A stretch of DNA of 50,056 bases from Ignavibacteriae bacterium HGW-Ignavibacteriae-2 (lineage in GTDB: Bacteria > Bacteroidota > Ignavibacteria > Ignavibacteriales > Melioribacteraceae): the NCBI GenBank assembly GCA_002839805.1, contig PGYT01000017.1:1-50056 (forward strand), in the 5' to 3' direction. The notes under the pieces were generated by a model. The model searched no databases. It was not told the origin of the DNA and saw only the letters and a list, made by a program, of their open reading frames with translations. Of this stretch, positions 42,904 through 50,056 are shown piece by piece (within the stretch, counting starts at the first letter, position 1; each line of letters opens with the position of its first letter). Both the position numbers and the translations under genes were made by a program.

Positions 42904-44223
42904 ATGTCACGCAAAAATGTATTAATTATGGGCGCAGCCGGGCGCGATTTTCACAACTTTAATGTTTTTTTTAGAGATAATGAAGAATATAATGTAGTTG
43001 CTTTTACAGCAACCCAAATTCCGAATATCGATGGTAGAGTTTACCCGGCTGAACTTGCTGGTAAATTATATCCTGATGGAATTAAAATTTATGAAGAAAT
43101 TGAACTGTTAAATTTAATTAAAGAGTTTAAAGTAAATGAAGTTGTATTCTCTTATTCCGATGTACAATTTAATTATGTAATGACAAAAGCGTCAATCGTT
43201 AATGCCGCAGGTTGTTCTTTCCGTTTATTGGGCGGGGAAGAAACTCAGATAAAAAGCACTAAACCTGTTGTGGCAGTTTTGGCTGTAAGAACCGGATGCG
43301 GTAAATCGCAGACTTCAAGGAAAATTGTTGAAATTTTAACCGAGGCCGGCAAAAAAGTTGTAGCTATTCGTCACCCGATGCCTTACGGCGATTTGGTAAA
43401 ACAAAAGGTACAAAGATTTGCTGCAATAGAAGATTTAAAAAAACATGAATGTACTATTGAAGAAATTGAGGAATACGAACCACATATAGCCCGCGGTGGA
43501 ATTATTTATGCAGGTGTTGATTATGAGGCTATATTGCGAGAAGCTGAAAAAGAGGCCGATGTTATTCTTTGGGATGGCGGAAATAACGATATGTCCTTCT
43601 ACAAAGCTGACGTTACATTTACAGTCGTCGATCCGCATAGACCTGGGCATGAAATGATTTATTATCCCGGCAATACAAGTCTAAGGATGGCAGATGCTGT
43701 TGTTATTAATAAAATAGATTCCGCGGACGCAAAAGATATTTTGACGGTTATTAACAACGCTAAAAGTGTCGTGCCTAATGCTATAATTATTGAAGGCGCA
43801 TCGCCATTAACCGTGGATAATCCTGAATTAATAAGGGGCAAAAGAGTTTTAGTTGTTGAGGACGGCCCGACTTTAACACATGGCGAAATGAAATACGGAG
43901 CCGGAACTGTAGCAGCACAAAAATTAGGCGCTAAAGAAATTGTGGACCCTCGACCATTTACGGTGGATTCTATAACCGAAACTTTCACCAAATATCCAAA
44001 TATTGGAATACTGCTTCCTGCTATGGGTTATGGCGATAAACAAATGAAAGACCTTGAAGATACAATCAACAAAGTTGATTGTGATTCCGTAGTTATTGGT
44101 ACACCTATCGATTTGGGTAGAATACTAAAAATCAATAAACCCTCCACTAGGGTCATGTATGAACTTCAGGAAATTGGAGCTAATACATTAAAGACAGTAC
44201 TTAAACAAAAAGGACTTTTATGA
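42904..44223 (+). CDS. Cyclic 2,3-diphosphoglycerate synthase-like P-loop GTPase/ATPase
   Basis: 439 aa, the length of bacterial proteins annotated as cyclic 2,3-diphosphoglycerate synthase. An N-terminal Rossmann-like part (NVLIMGAAGRDFHNFN), a P-loop GCGKSQT (131-137) with switch-like regions (ILWDGGNNDMSFYK, DPHRPGHE, VVINKID as an NKxD-type base motif), and a C-terminal domain (YGAGTVAAQKLGAKEIVDPRPF; GIDLGRILKINKPSTRV-like end). The archaeal enzyme forms cyclic diphosphoglycerate, a thermo-protectant. In mesophilic bacteria the role is unknown, and here the gene overlaps carbamate kinase by four bases (ATGA) and sits beside ornithine carbamoyltransferase, so another function in carbamoyl or nucleobase metabolism is likely. 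Confidence 0.8.
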   Translation: MSRKNVLIMGAAGRDFHNFNVFFRDNEEYNVVAFTATQIPNIDGRVYPAELAGKLYPDGIKIYEEIELLNLIKEFKVNEVVFSYSDVQFNYVMTKASIVNAAGCSFRLLGGEETQIKSTKPVVAVLAVRTGCGKSQTSRKIVEILTEAGKKVVAIRHPMPYGDLVKQKVQRFAAIEDLKKHECTIEEIEEYEPHIARGGIIYAGVDYEAILREAEKEADVILWDGGNNDMSFYKADVTFTVVDPHRPGHEMIYYPGNTSLRMADAVVINKIDSADAKDILTVINNAKSVVPNAIIIEGASPLTVDNPELIRGKRVLVVEDGPTLTHGEMKYGAGTVAAQKLGAKEIVDPRPFTVDSITETFTKYPNIGILLPAMGYGDKQMKDLEDTINKVDCDSVVIGTPIDLGRILKINKPSTRVMYELQEIGANTLKTVLKQKGLL

Positions 44224-45164
44224 GTAAAAAATTAGCCGTAGTTGCTTTTGGCGGTAATGCGTTATTACGCGGTAACGAAAAAGGAACAATAGAGCAACAA
44301 GAAAAAAACACGTATGATTCGTGTGAAAAGGTGCTGCAGCTAATTAATAATGGTTATAATATTATTATTACTCACGGCAACGGTCCTCAAGTTGGGAATA
44401 TTTTACTTCGTAATGAAGCGGGATTTAACCAATTTAAAATTCCTAAAATGCCATTAGATATATGTGTAGCCGATTCCCAGGGTGGAATCGGTTATATGAT
44501 AGAAAGACAAATGCGCAACGTCCTTAATGATTATAAAATGGAAAAAAATGTTATTACAATGGTTACACAGGTATTGGTTGATATTAATGACCCGGCATTT
44601 GAAAATCCTTTGAAGCCTGTAGGGACTTTTTATTTGAAAGAAGAAGCGGATTTGTTAGCTAAAACCAACAAATGGATTTTTCAGGAGGACTCGCGTAAAA
44701 GGGGATGGAGACGTGTTGTGGCCTCGCCCAAACCACTGGATATTTTTAATAAATCTGTAATAAAACAATTGGCCGAAGAAGGGAATATTGTTATTGCAGT
44801 CGGTGGCGGCGGTGTGCCTGTTTATAGACATCAGAATAATTATTTGGAGGCCATTGAAGCGGTTGTTGATAAAGATTTAGCCTCAGCTGTTCTCGGTAGT
44901 TCAATTAAAGCTGATGCGTTTTTTATTTTGACAGATGTTCCAAAAGCTTACATAAACTTTAATAAAGCAAACCAACAAGCGCTTAATAGAATATCAGTTG
45001 AAGAAGCGGAAAAACACCTTGCAGAAGGTCAGTTTTCTGCGGGTAGTATGGGACCTAAAATTAAAGCAGCAATCGAATTTGTAGTTAATGGTGGAAAAGA
45101 AACAGTTATAACCGAAGCTAGTCAGCTTCAATATGAGGACTGTGGTACTAGAATAACCTTATAA
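44220..45164 (+). CDS. arcC: Carbamate kinase
   Basis: 314 aa, the normal length. Family motifs: VVAFGGNALLRGNEKGTIEQQ, NIIITHGNGPQVGNILLRNE, PLDICVADSQGGIGYMIERQ, RGWRRVVASPKP, VIAVGGGGVPVY, VVDKDLASAVLG and ADAFFILTDVPKAYINF. It converts carbamoyl phosphate and ADP to ATP, carbamate/ammonia and CO2. It is co-translated with the cDPGS-like gene by a four-base overlap and precedes ornithine carbamoyltransferase by 119 bases. Arginine deiminase is absent from the window, so the source of carbamoyl phosphate may be citrulline or ureido products of nucleobase breakdown rather than the full arginine deiminase pathway. Confidence 0.97.
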   Translation: MSKKLAVVAFGGNALLRGNEKGTIEQQEKNTYDSCEKVLQLINNGYNIIITHGNGPQVGNILLRNEAGFNQFKIPKMPLDICVADSQGGIGYMIERQMRNVLNDYKMEKNVITMVTQVLVDINDPAFENPLKPVGTFYLKEEADLLAKTNKWIFQEDSRKRGWRRVVASPKPLDIFNKSVIKQLAEEGNIVIAVGGGGVPVYRHQNNYLEAIEAVVDKDLASAVLGSSIKADAFFILTDVPKAYINFNKANQQALNRISVEEAEKHLAEGQFSAGSMGPKIKAAIEFVVNGGKETVITEASQLQYEDCGTRITL

Positions 45165-45283
45165 ATAATTGTTGAATAGTATAGTTTAATTACGTTTGTA
45201 AGTTATTTTTATACTACTCCGAAAATAATAATTGATAAAATAATTAGATTTCCATATAGGAAAAAATAATTTAGGAGTTTACA

Positions 45284-46285
45284 GTGGCTTTTAATCTGAG
45301 GAATAGAAATTTTTTAAAATTACTTGATTTTACACCCAAAGAAATACGGTTTCTTTTGGATTTAGCAAAGGATTTAAAATCGGCAAAATATGCAGGTATA
45401 GAGCAACAGAAACTTAAAGGTAAAAATGTTGTACTGCTTTTTGCCAAAGATTCTACAAGAACAAGATGTGCATTTGAAGTTGCCGCAATGGATCAAGGAG
45501 CGGGTGTAACTTACATTGGCCCATCTGGCTCTCAAATGGGTAAGAAAGAATCGATGAAAGATACAGCAAGAGTTCTTGGAAGAATGTATGACGGAATTGA
45601 ATACCGTGGTTACGGTCAGGATATTGTGGAAGAACTTGGCGCATATGCAGGCGTTCCAGTTTGGAACGGACTTACTAATGAATTTCATCCAACACAAATT
45701 TTAGCCGATTTCCTGACTATAATGGAAAACACAAATAAACCTTTAAATGAAGTAACTTTGGCTTATTTGGGTGATGCCAGGAATAATATGGGTAATTCTC
45801 TTATGGTTGGTTGCGCAAAAATGGGAATGAAATTTATTGCAGTAGCTCCCAAGAATTTATGGCCTGATGAAGAATTATTGGTGAAATGTAAACAAATTGC
45901 TTCAGAAACTGGCGCAACCATAACATTGACTGAGGACCCTGTAAAAGGAGTAAACGGTGCTGATTTCTTGTACACAGATGTTTGGGTTTCAATGGGCGAG
46001 CCCGATGAAGTATGGGAGCAAAGAATCAAAGTTATGCAGCCCTATCAGATAAATATGGAAATGATTAAAAATACAGGTAATCCTAATGTGAAATTTATGC
46101 ATTGTTTGCCGGCGTTCCATAATCGTGAAACCGCTGTTGGTGAAGAAATTTATAAAAAGTTCGGTTTGGAAGCAATGGAAGTATCAGAGGACGTATTTGA
46201 ATCAGAATATTCTATAGTTTTTGATGAAGCTGAAAATCGTCTACATACTATTAAAGCTATTCTTGTAGCCACATTAGGGGACTAA
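45284..46285 (+). CDS. Ornithine carbamoyltransferase (catabolic-type context)
   Basis: 333 aa. Carbamoyl-phosphate site STRTR (57-61, [13 protein letters not shown]), [12 protein letters not shown], the SMG loop (VSMGEP) and [10 protein letters not shown], all standard for ornithine (rather than aspartate) carbamoyltransferases. The position beside carbamate kinase suggests the catabolic direction (citrulline to ornithine plus carbamoyl phosphate), as for ArcB, but the sequence does not separate ArcB from anabolic ArgF. The start codon is GTG (45284, TTTAGGAG RBS, 8 bases). It is followed by a strong terminator at 46336. No other arginine genes are near. Confidence 0.93.
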   Translation: MAFNLRNRNFLKLLDFTPKEIRFLLDLAKDLKSAKYAGIEQQKLKGKNVVLLFAKDSTRTRCAFEVAAMDQGAGVTYIGPSGSQMGKKESMKDTARVLGRMYDGIEYRGYGQDIVEELGAYAGVPVWNGLTNEFHPTQILADFLTIMENTNKPLNEVTLAYLGDARNNMGNSLMVGCAKMGMKFIAVAPKNLWPDEELLVKCKQIASETGATITLTEDPVKGVNGADFLYTDVWVSMGEPDEVWEQRIKVMQPYQINMEMIKNTGNPNVKFMHCLPAFHNRETAVGEEIYKKFGLEAMEVSEDVFESEYSIVFDEAENRLHTIKAILVATLGD

Positions 46286-46335
46286 ATATATTTAATTAGT
46301 AATCTAAGCACAGTAAATAATTTATAATTAGAAAG

Positions 46336-46376
46336 CCCATGAATCAGGTTCTACTATAAAATTCATGGGTTTTTTT
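46336..46376 (+). terminator. Rho-independent terminator after the carbamoyltransferase gene
   Basis: A nine-base stem CCCATGAAT / ATTCATGGG with a 16-base loop is followed by seven T. It closes the glmS-to-carbamoyltransferase transcription unit. The rest of the 272-base gap (46286-46557) shows no other feature I can name. Confidence 0.85.
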
Positions 46377-46557
46377 ATACCTGCCAATCTAATTTTATCA
46401 TTTAACATAAAATTGAAAACTATTTTATGAAATACCTCACAAATGTTAATGATTTCTTAACAGTTAAACGTTTCATTTAAAGTATACCTCTTCTATATTG
46501 AGGCGCAAAAATAATCTTATAAAAAAACTTTATTATCCTAAAAAATCAGAAGGTTAA

Positions 46558-47790
46558 ATGCAGTCAAAATTGCAAGGCAATGATATTATATTAGGCGCAC
46601 AAATGTTATTTGTTGCGTTCGGCGCTTTGGTTTTAGTGCCTCTGTTAACCGGGCTGGATCCATCAATAGCGTTATTTACGGCCGGACTGGGTACATTAAT
46701 TTTTCAATTAATTACAAAAGGTAAAGTACCTGTATTTTTAGCAAGTTCTTTCGCTTTTATCGCGCCAATTCAAATTGGTATTCAACAATTTGGAGTTGCA
46801 GCGACACTTGGCGGATTGGCAAGCGCTTCATTAGTTTACATAGTGCTTTCAGTCCTTGTAAAAATTGAAGGGATAAAGGTGATTGAAAAATACCTTCCAC
46901 CGGTTGTAACAGGTCCAGTAATTATGGTTATTGGATTAAAACTTGCTCCTGTTGCCGTAGGAATGACAAAAAATTTTGACGGGGGAGCAGAAGTTGATTC
47001 AATGGCCGTCATTATTGCTCTTTTCAGTTTAGCAGTAACGGTTTTTGTAGTGATGAAAGGGAAAGGAATTTTTAGTCTTATCCCAATTCTCTGTGGAATT
47101 GTTTCAGGTTACATACTCGCTTTAATTTTAGGGAAAGTCAGTTTTCAGCCGGTTATAGATTCAGAATGGTTTTCGATACCTTGGACTGCAGCACTCGCCA
47201 ACGGCAGTTATCAATTTCCAATATTCGATATTGCCGCAATTTTATTCATACTTCCTGTGGCTATCGCACCGGCAATTGAACATGTAGGAGATATATTGGC
47301 GATTTCTGAGGCATCTAAAGAAGATTATATTAAAAATCCGGGTTTGCACAGAACACTTTTAGGTGATGGAATTGCGACCGGAATTGCATCTTTTCTTGGT
47401 GGCCCCCCAAATACAACATATTCAGAAGTTACCGGAGCTGTTGCTTTAATAAAGAGGTTTGAACCAAAATTGATGACTATAGCGGCCTTTTTTGCAATTG
47501 CTTTAGCCTTTTTGGGTAAACTTGGCGCGGTATTAAAAACTATTCCTTTGCCAGTTATGGGTGGCATAATGGTATTGCTTTTCGGAATGATCGCCGCCAT
47601 CGGAATCGGTTCATTAGTTAACCATAAAGTCAACATGTCAAATTCTCGTAATCTTGTTATAGTAGCTGTAATACTAGTTTTTGGAATAGGTGATATGGCA
47701 TTAGGTTATGGAGATTTTCAATTAGCCGGTATTGGTTTGGCCGGAATTATAGGCGTTTTATTAAATCTGTTGTTACCAAAATCAAAATAA
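46558..47790 (+). CDS. NCS2 uracil/xanthine-type permease (UraA-like)
   Basis: 410 aa with about 14 membrane segments. Family features: VPVFLASSFAFIAPI, PVVTGPVIMVIGLKLAPVAVGM, and the substrate-binding glutamates in APAIEHVGDI (TM8) and GGPPNTTYSEVTGA (TM10). These are the positions of the uracil-coordinating residues in E. coli UraA. It is a proton-coupled inner-membrane nucleobase symporter; uracil is most likely, xanthine or uric acid cannot be excluded. It follows a terminator, so a separate promoter is expected. It is 17 bases upstream of the DUF5020 gene, giving an operon with an outer-membrane channel and a second permease. Confidence 0.9.
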   Translation: MQSKLQGNDIILGAQMLFVAFGALVLVPLLTGLDPSIALFTAGLGTLIFQLITKGKVPVFLASSFAFIAPIQIGIQQFGVAATLGGLASASLVYIVLSVLVKIEGIKVIEKYLPPVVTGPVIMVIGLKLAPVAVGMTKNFDGGAEVDSMAVIIALFSLAVTVFVVMKGKGIFSLIPILCGIVSGYILALILGKVSFQPVIDSEWFSIPWTAALANGSYQFPIFDIAAILFILPVAIAPAIEHVGDILAISEASKEDYIKNPGLHRTLLGDGIATGIASFLGGPPNTTYSEVTGAVALIKRFEPKLMTIAAFFAIALAFLGKLGAVLKTIPLPVMGGIMVLLFGMIAAIGIGSLVNHKVNMSNSRNLVIVAVILVFGIGDMALGYGDFQLAGIGLAGIIGVLLNLLLPKSK

Positions 47791-47806
47791 TCAAAGGAGA
47801 TTTTTA

Positions 47807-48472
47807 ATGAAGAAATTTTTTGTGATTTTACTCTTTATTGTCGCTGATATTAGCGCTCAAAACATTCAATTACACTATGATTTAGGTGAAGGTAGAGATT
47901 ATTTTACAAGTACTATTGAGATGTTCAAACCTGATGAATATGGTGCAACATTCTTTTTTGTGGATTTTGATTATAACAGGCAAGGCAACAATTCACTTTC
48001 ATTGGCTTATTTTGAAATTGCCCGTTATATAAGTATCCCTTGGGTAAAGGGCTTGTCTGCAACAATTCAATACAATGATGGAACAGCTCCATGGGGTCCA
48101 TTAGGACACATCGTTTTAGCCGGAGCAAGCTATCCTATAAACCTTGGATTCGTAACACTTAATACCGATTTATTATATAGAAAAGATTATTTATCAACAG
48201 GATCAGATATGCAGTTGACCACTGTATGGTTTGTCCCTTTGCTTGACGGTAAATTACATTTTACAGGATTCTTAGATTTATGGACCAGAAGCGACGCAAA
48301 TGATGATAAAGAATTTGTTCTTCTAACAGAACCTCAGCTTTGGTATAATATAGATAAACATTTATCCGTCGGTGGCGAAGTAGAAATTAGCAATAAATTC
48401 CTGCCTCCAAATGATAAAGGTGAGTATGAAATTGAAGTAATGCCCACACTTGGTGTTAAATGGAATTTTTAA
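47807..48472 (+). CDS. DUF5020 family outer-membrane protein, Tsx-like nucleoside channel
   Basis: 221 aa. Signal peptide (about 1-17, ISAQ), then an alternating, aromatic-rich beta-barrel sequence ending in LGVKWNF with terminal Phe. The opening QNIQLHYDLGEGRDYFTSTIEMFKPDEYGATFFFVDFDYN is characteristic of DUF5020, which is related to the Tsx nucleoside channel. Placed between two nucleobase permeases (17 and 20 bases away) it probably admits nucleobases or nucleosides through the outer membrane. RBS AAGGAGA is strong. Confidence 0.87.
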   Translation: MKKFFVILLFIVADISAQNIQLHYDLGEGRDYFTSTIEMFKPDEYGATFFFVDFDYNRQGNNSLSLAYFEIARYISIPWVKGLSATIQYNDGTAPWGPLGHIVLAGASYPINLGFVTLNTDLLYRKDYLSTGSDMQLTTVWFVPLLDGKLHFTGFLDLWTRSDANDDKEFVLLTEPQLWYNIDKHLSVGGEVEISNKFLPPNDKGEYEIEVMPTLGVKWNF

Positions 48473-48491
48473 CTAATCGGGATAAATTATT

Positions 48492-49811
48492 ATGAAAGAA
48501 TATTTTAACTTCACCGAAAATAAAACTGACTTTAAAACTGAAGTCGTTGCCGGGATAACAACATTTCTGGCAACAATGTACATTATTGTTGTAAATCCAG
48601 CGATCATAGCGAATACCGGAATGCCATTTGGCGGTGTTCTTACAGCAACGATTTTGGTAAGTGCATTCAGCAGTATTATGATGGGAATTTATGCTAAAAA
48701 TCCTATTGTATTAGCCCCCGGTATGGGACTTAACACATTTTTTACTTATTCAGTTGTTCTTGGAATGGGGGTAAAGTGGGAAGTTGCTCTTGGTGCAGTG
48801 TTTTGGTCTGGTATTATATTTTTGCTTCTTTCTATTTTCAACATACGAACAAAGATTGTTCATGCAATTCCGAAACAAATCAGATTCGCAATTTCTGCCG
48901 GTATAGGTTTATTTATTACTTTTATAGGTTTTGTAAATGCTAAATTTATTGTAGATAATCCTGCCACTCTGGTTTCTATAGGTTCGTTAGACTCTATAAG
49001 CATTACATTCCTGATTGGTTTATTTATTACTTCGATTCTTATTATTAAGAGATTAAAAGGCGCCATAATTTTAGGAATAGCTATCACTACCATTCTATCA
49101 ATCCCTATCGGTAGATTATATGGAAACGCCGCCGAAATCAATTATGGAGTGGCAACTCTTGTAACCTGGAAGGGTTTATTCTCTTACCCCGATTTCAGTG
49201 TCTTTTTAAGTATGAATCTTATAGATTCCTTAACACTGGCGATGTTTCCGGTAGTTTTTGCTTTTCTTTTTACTGATATGTTCGATTCTTTATCAACTTT
49301 TATTGGTGTAGCAGAAGCAGCTGACCTTGTTGATAATGAAGGTGAGCCTAGAAACATTAAAGAATCATTAATTGTAGATGCGGTTTCAACAACTATTTCC
49401 GGTATTTTTGGAACAAGTTCCGGTACAAGTTATATTGAATCGGCCACAGGTGTTGAAGAAGGGGGAAGAACAGGTTTAACTGCAATTGTTGCGGGGTTAT
49501 TGTTCCTGCCATTTATGTTCTTTTCACCTCTATTATCGATAGTTCCTGCAATTGCTACAGCTCCCGCATTAATATTGGTTGGCGTGTTCATGATGAAGCC
49601 TGTCCTTAAAATTAATTGGACACAGTTTGACGACGCAATACCCGCTTTTTTTGGAATGATACTTATTCCGCTTACATATTCAATTACTCAGGGAATAATC
49701 TGGAGTTTTATAAGTTGGACCGTTATAAAACTTGCGTTAGGAAAATACAAAGAAGTAAGCGTTACATTAGTAATTATCGATATATTGGCGATTGCGGCTC
49801 TACTAATTTAA
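48492..49811 (+). CDS. NCS2 adenine/guanine/hypoxanthine permease (AzgA/GhxP-like)
   Basis: 439 aa with about 13 membrane segments, opening MKEYFNFTENKTDFKTEVVAGITTFLATMYIIVVNPAIIA, the signature start of the AzgA/PbuG/GhxP branch (COG2252). Other hallmarks: LAPGMGLNTFFTYSVV, FAFLFTDMFDSLSTFIGVAEAADL and SGTSSGTSYIESATGVEEGGRTGLTAIVAG. It imports purine bases with protons. Last gene of the operon with the UraA-like permease and DUF5020 channel; the tRNA gene follows 71 bases later. No xanthine dehydrogenase or other purine-catabolic enzyme lies in the window, so salvage is as likely as breakdown. Confidence 0.94.
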   Translation: MKEYFNFTENKTDFKTEVVAGITTFLATMYIIVVNPAIIANTGMPFGGVLTATILVSAFSSIMMGIYAKNPIVLAPGMGLNTFFTYSVVLGMGVKWEVALGAVFWSGIIFLLLSIFNIRTKIVHAIPKQIRFAISAGIGLFITFIGFVNAKFIVDNPATLVSIGSLDSISITFLIGLFITSILIIKRLKGAIILGIAITTILSIPIGRLYGNAAEINYGVATLVTWKGLFSYPDFSVFLSMNLIDSLTLAMFPVVFAFLFTDMFDSLSTFIGVAEAADLVDNEGEPRNIKESLIVDAVSTTISGIFGTSSGTSYIESATGVEEGGRTGLTAIVAGLLFLPFMFFSPLLSIVPAIATAPALILVGVFMMKPVLKINWTQFDDAIPAFFGMILIPLTYSITQGIIWSFISWTVIKLALGKYKEVSVTLVIIDILAIAALLI

Positions 49812-49882
49812 AAAAATATCATAAAAAAAGATTTTTATTTTGTTTTTGTTTTCAATTTCTATAAATTTGGAATCGCTTTTAA

Positions 49883-49955
49883 GGGCAGATAGCTCAGTCG
49901 GTAGAGCAATGGACTGAAAATCCATGTGTCGGCGGTTCAATTCCGTCTCTGCCCA
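49883..49955 (+). tRNA. tRNA-Phe (GAA)
   Basis: A full cloverleaf: acceptor stem GGGCAGA / TCTGCCC, D arm GCTC...GAGC, anticodon stem ATGGA / TCCAT with loop CTGAAAA (anticodon GAA, 49916-49918), T arm GGCGG-TTCAATT-CCGTC with one G-T pair. 73 bases with discriminator A; the 3' CCA is not encoded (next bases CTTAA), so it must be added enzymatically. Confidence 0.97.
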
Positions 49956-49964
49956 CTTAACGGC

Positions 49965-49996
49965 AAGCCAGGTTACCGAGCCTGGCTTTTTTATTT
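49965..49996 (+). terminator. Rho-independent terminator after tRNA-Phe
   Basis: Stem AAGCCAGG / CCTGGCTT with an eight-base loop, followed by TTTTATTTT. It lies 9 bases after the tRNA. Confidence 0.85.
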
Positions 49997-50056
49997 TAAA
50001 CTGATTAAGAAATTGACCTGTCAGTTGATAGATTAAGCTTTTTCCGATGTGAGTAG

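Noticed and set aside
42904-46285. Complete arginine deiminase pathway
   Set aside because: No arginine deiminase and no arginine/ornithine antiporter are present in the window.
46286-46557. Purine or uracil riboswitch upstream of the UraA-like permease
   Set aside because: The only structure is a simple terminator with a T tract directly after the carbamoyltransferase gene; no purine-aptamer conserved loops were seen.
1-50056. CRISPR arrays, insertion sequences or prophage
   Set aside because: No regularly spaced direct repeats, transposase, integrase or phage structural genes were found; the repeats in 3-3515 are protein-coding modules.

Overview
The window is an AT-rich bacterial chromosome segment in which every gene I can support lies on the + strand. 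The best fit is a member of the Ignavibacteria (Bacteroidota/Chlorobi side). A giant secreted protein ends in a type IX secretion C-terminal domain with the NYPNPFNPTTTI motif. Several envelope families common in that group also occur: NlpC/P60 plus Tat-type dipeptide epimerase, a DUF5020 outer-membrane channel, a YaiO-like barrel, DUF885, and MacAB/TolC with a Spy-like partner. The lineage is inferred from gene content, not from a marker gene.

Layout. 3-3515: 3' part of a repeat-rich surface protein. 3604-4016: two tiny reading frames, one lipoprotein-like. 4084-6410: murein-peptide pair (NlpC/P60 endopeptidase and dipeptide epimerase). 6515-9037: fatty-acid hydroxylase and a GH9 cellulase-like enzyme. 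9183-24313: a 15-kb exopolysaccharide-type locus. 24560-26900: LexA, a frameshifted MGMT-like gene, an O6-alkylguanine DNA methyltransferase and a GNAT acetyltransferase. 27224-32378: Spy-like protein plus MacA/MacB/TolC efflux. 32544-40754: mixed genes (DUF885 peptidase, YjbQ, WYL regulator, zinc ribbon, DUF72, SpoVG-like, DNA polymerase IV, Cache-PAS histidine kinase). 41053-49811: glmS, then a cDPGS-like GTPase, carbamate kinase, ornithine carbamoyltransferase, two NCS2 nucleobase permeases and a DUF5020 channel. 49883-49955: tRNA-Phe, followed by a terminator.

The most interesting part is 9183-24313. It combines a PgaC-like membrane glycosyltransferase, a TPR plus outer-membrane-barrel protein, an SGNH hydrolase, a one-TM small protein, a membrane-anchored protein with GATase-like and NodB-like folds, a five-FN3 protein and a giant PAS sensor. 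The parts match synthase-dependent polysaccharide secretion (Pga, Pel, alginate, Bcs), but the arrangement matches none of those that I know. Three of its signalling or enzymatic domains look catalytically dead: a KaiC-like ATPase fused to a GGDEF-like domain without its motif, a NodB fold without metal ligands, and a histidine kinase without its ATP-binding boxes. I propose it as an undescribed exopolysaccharide system controlled by pseudo-enzymes. That proposal is inference from sequence and gene order.

A second candidate is the carbamoyl-phosphate/nucleobase cluster at 42904-49811. There a cDPGS-like GTPase overlaps carbamate kinase, and arginine deiminase is absent from the window.
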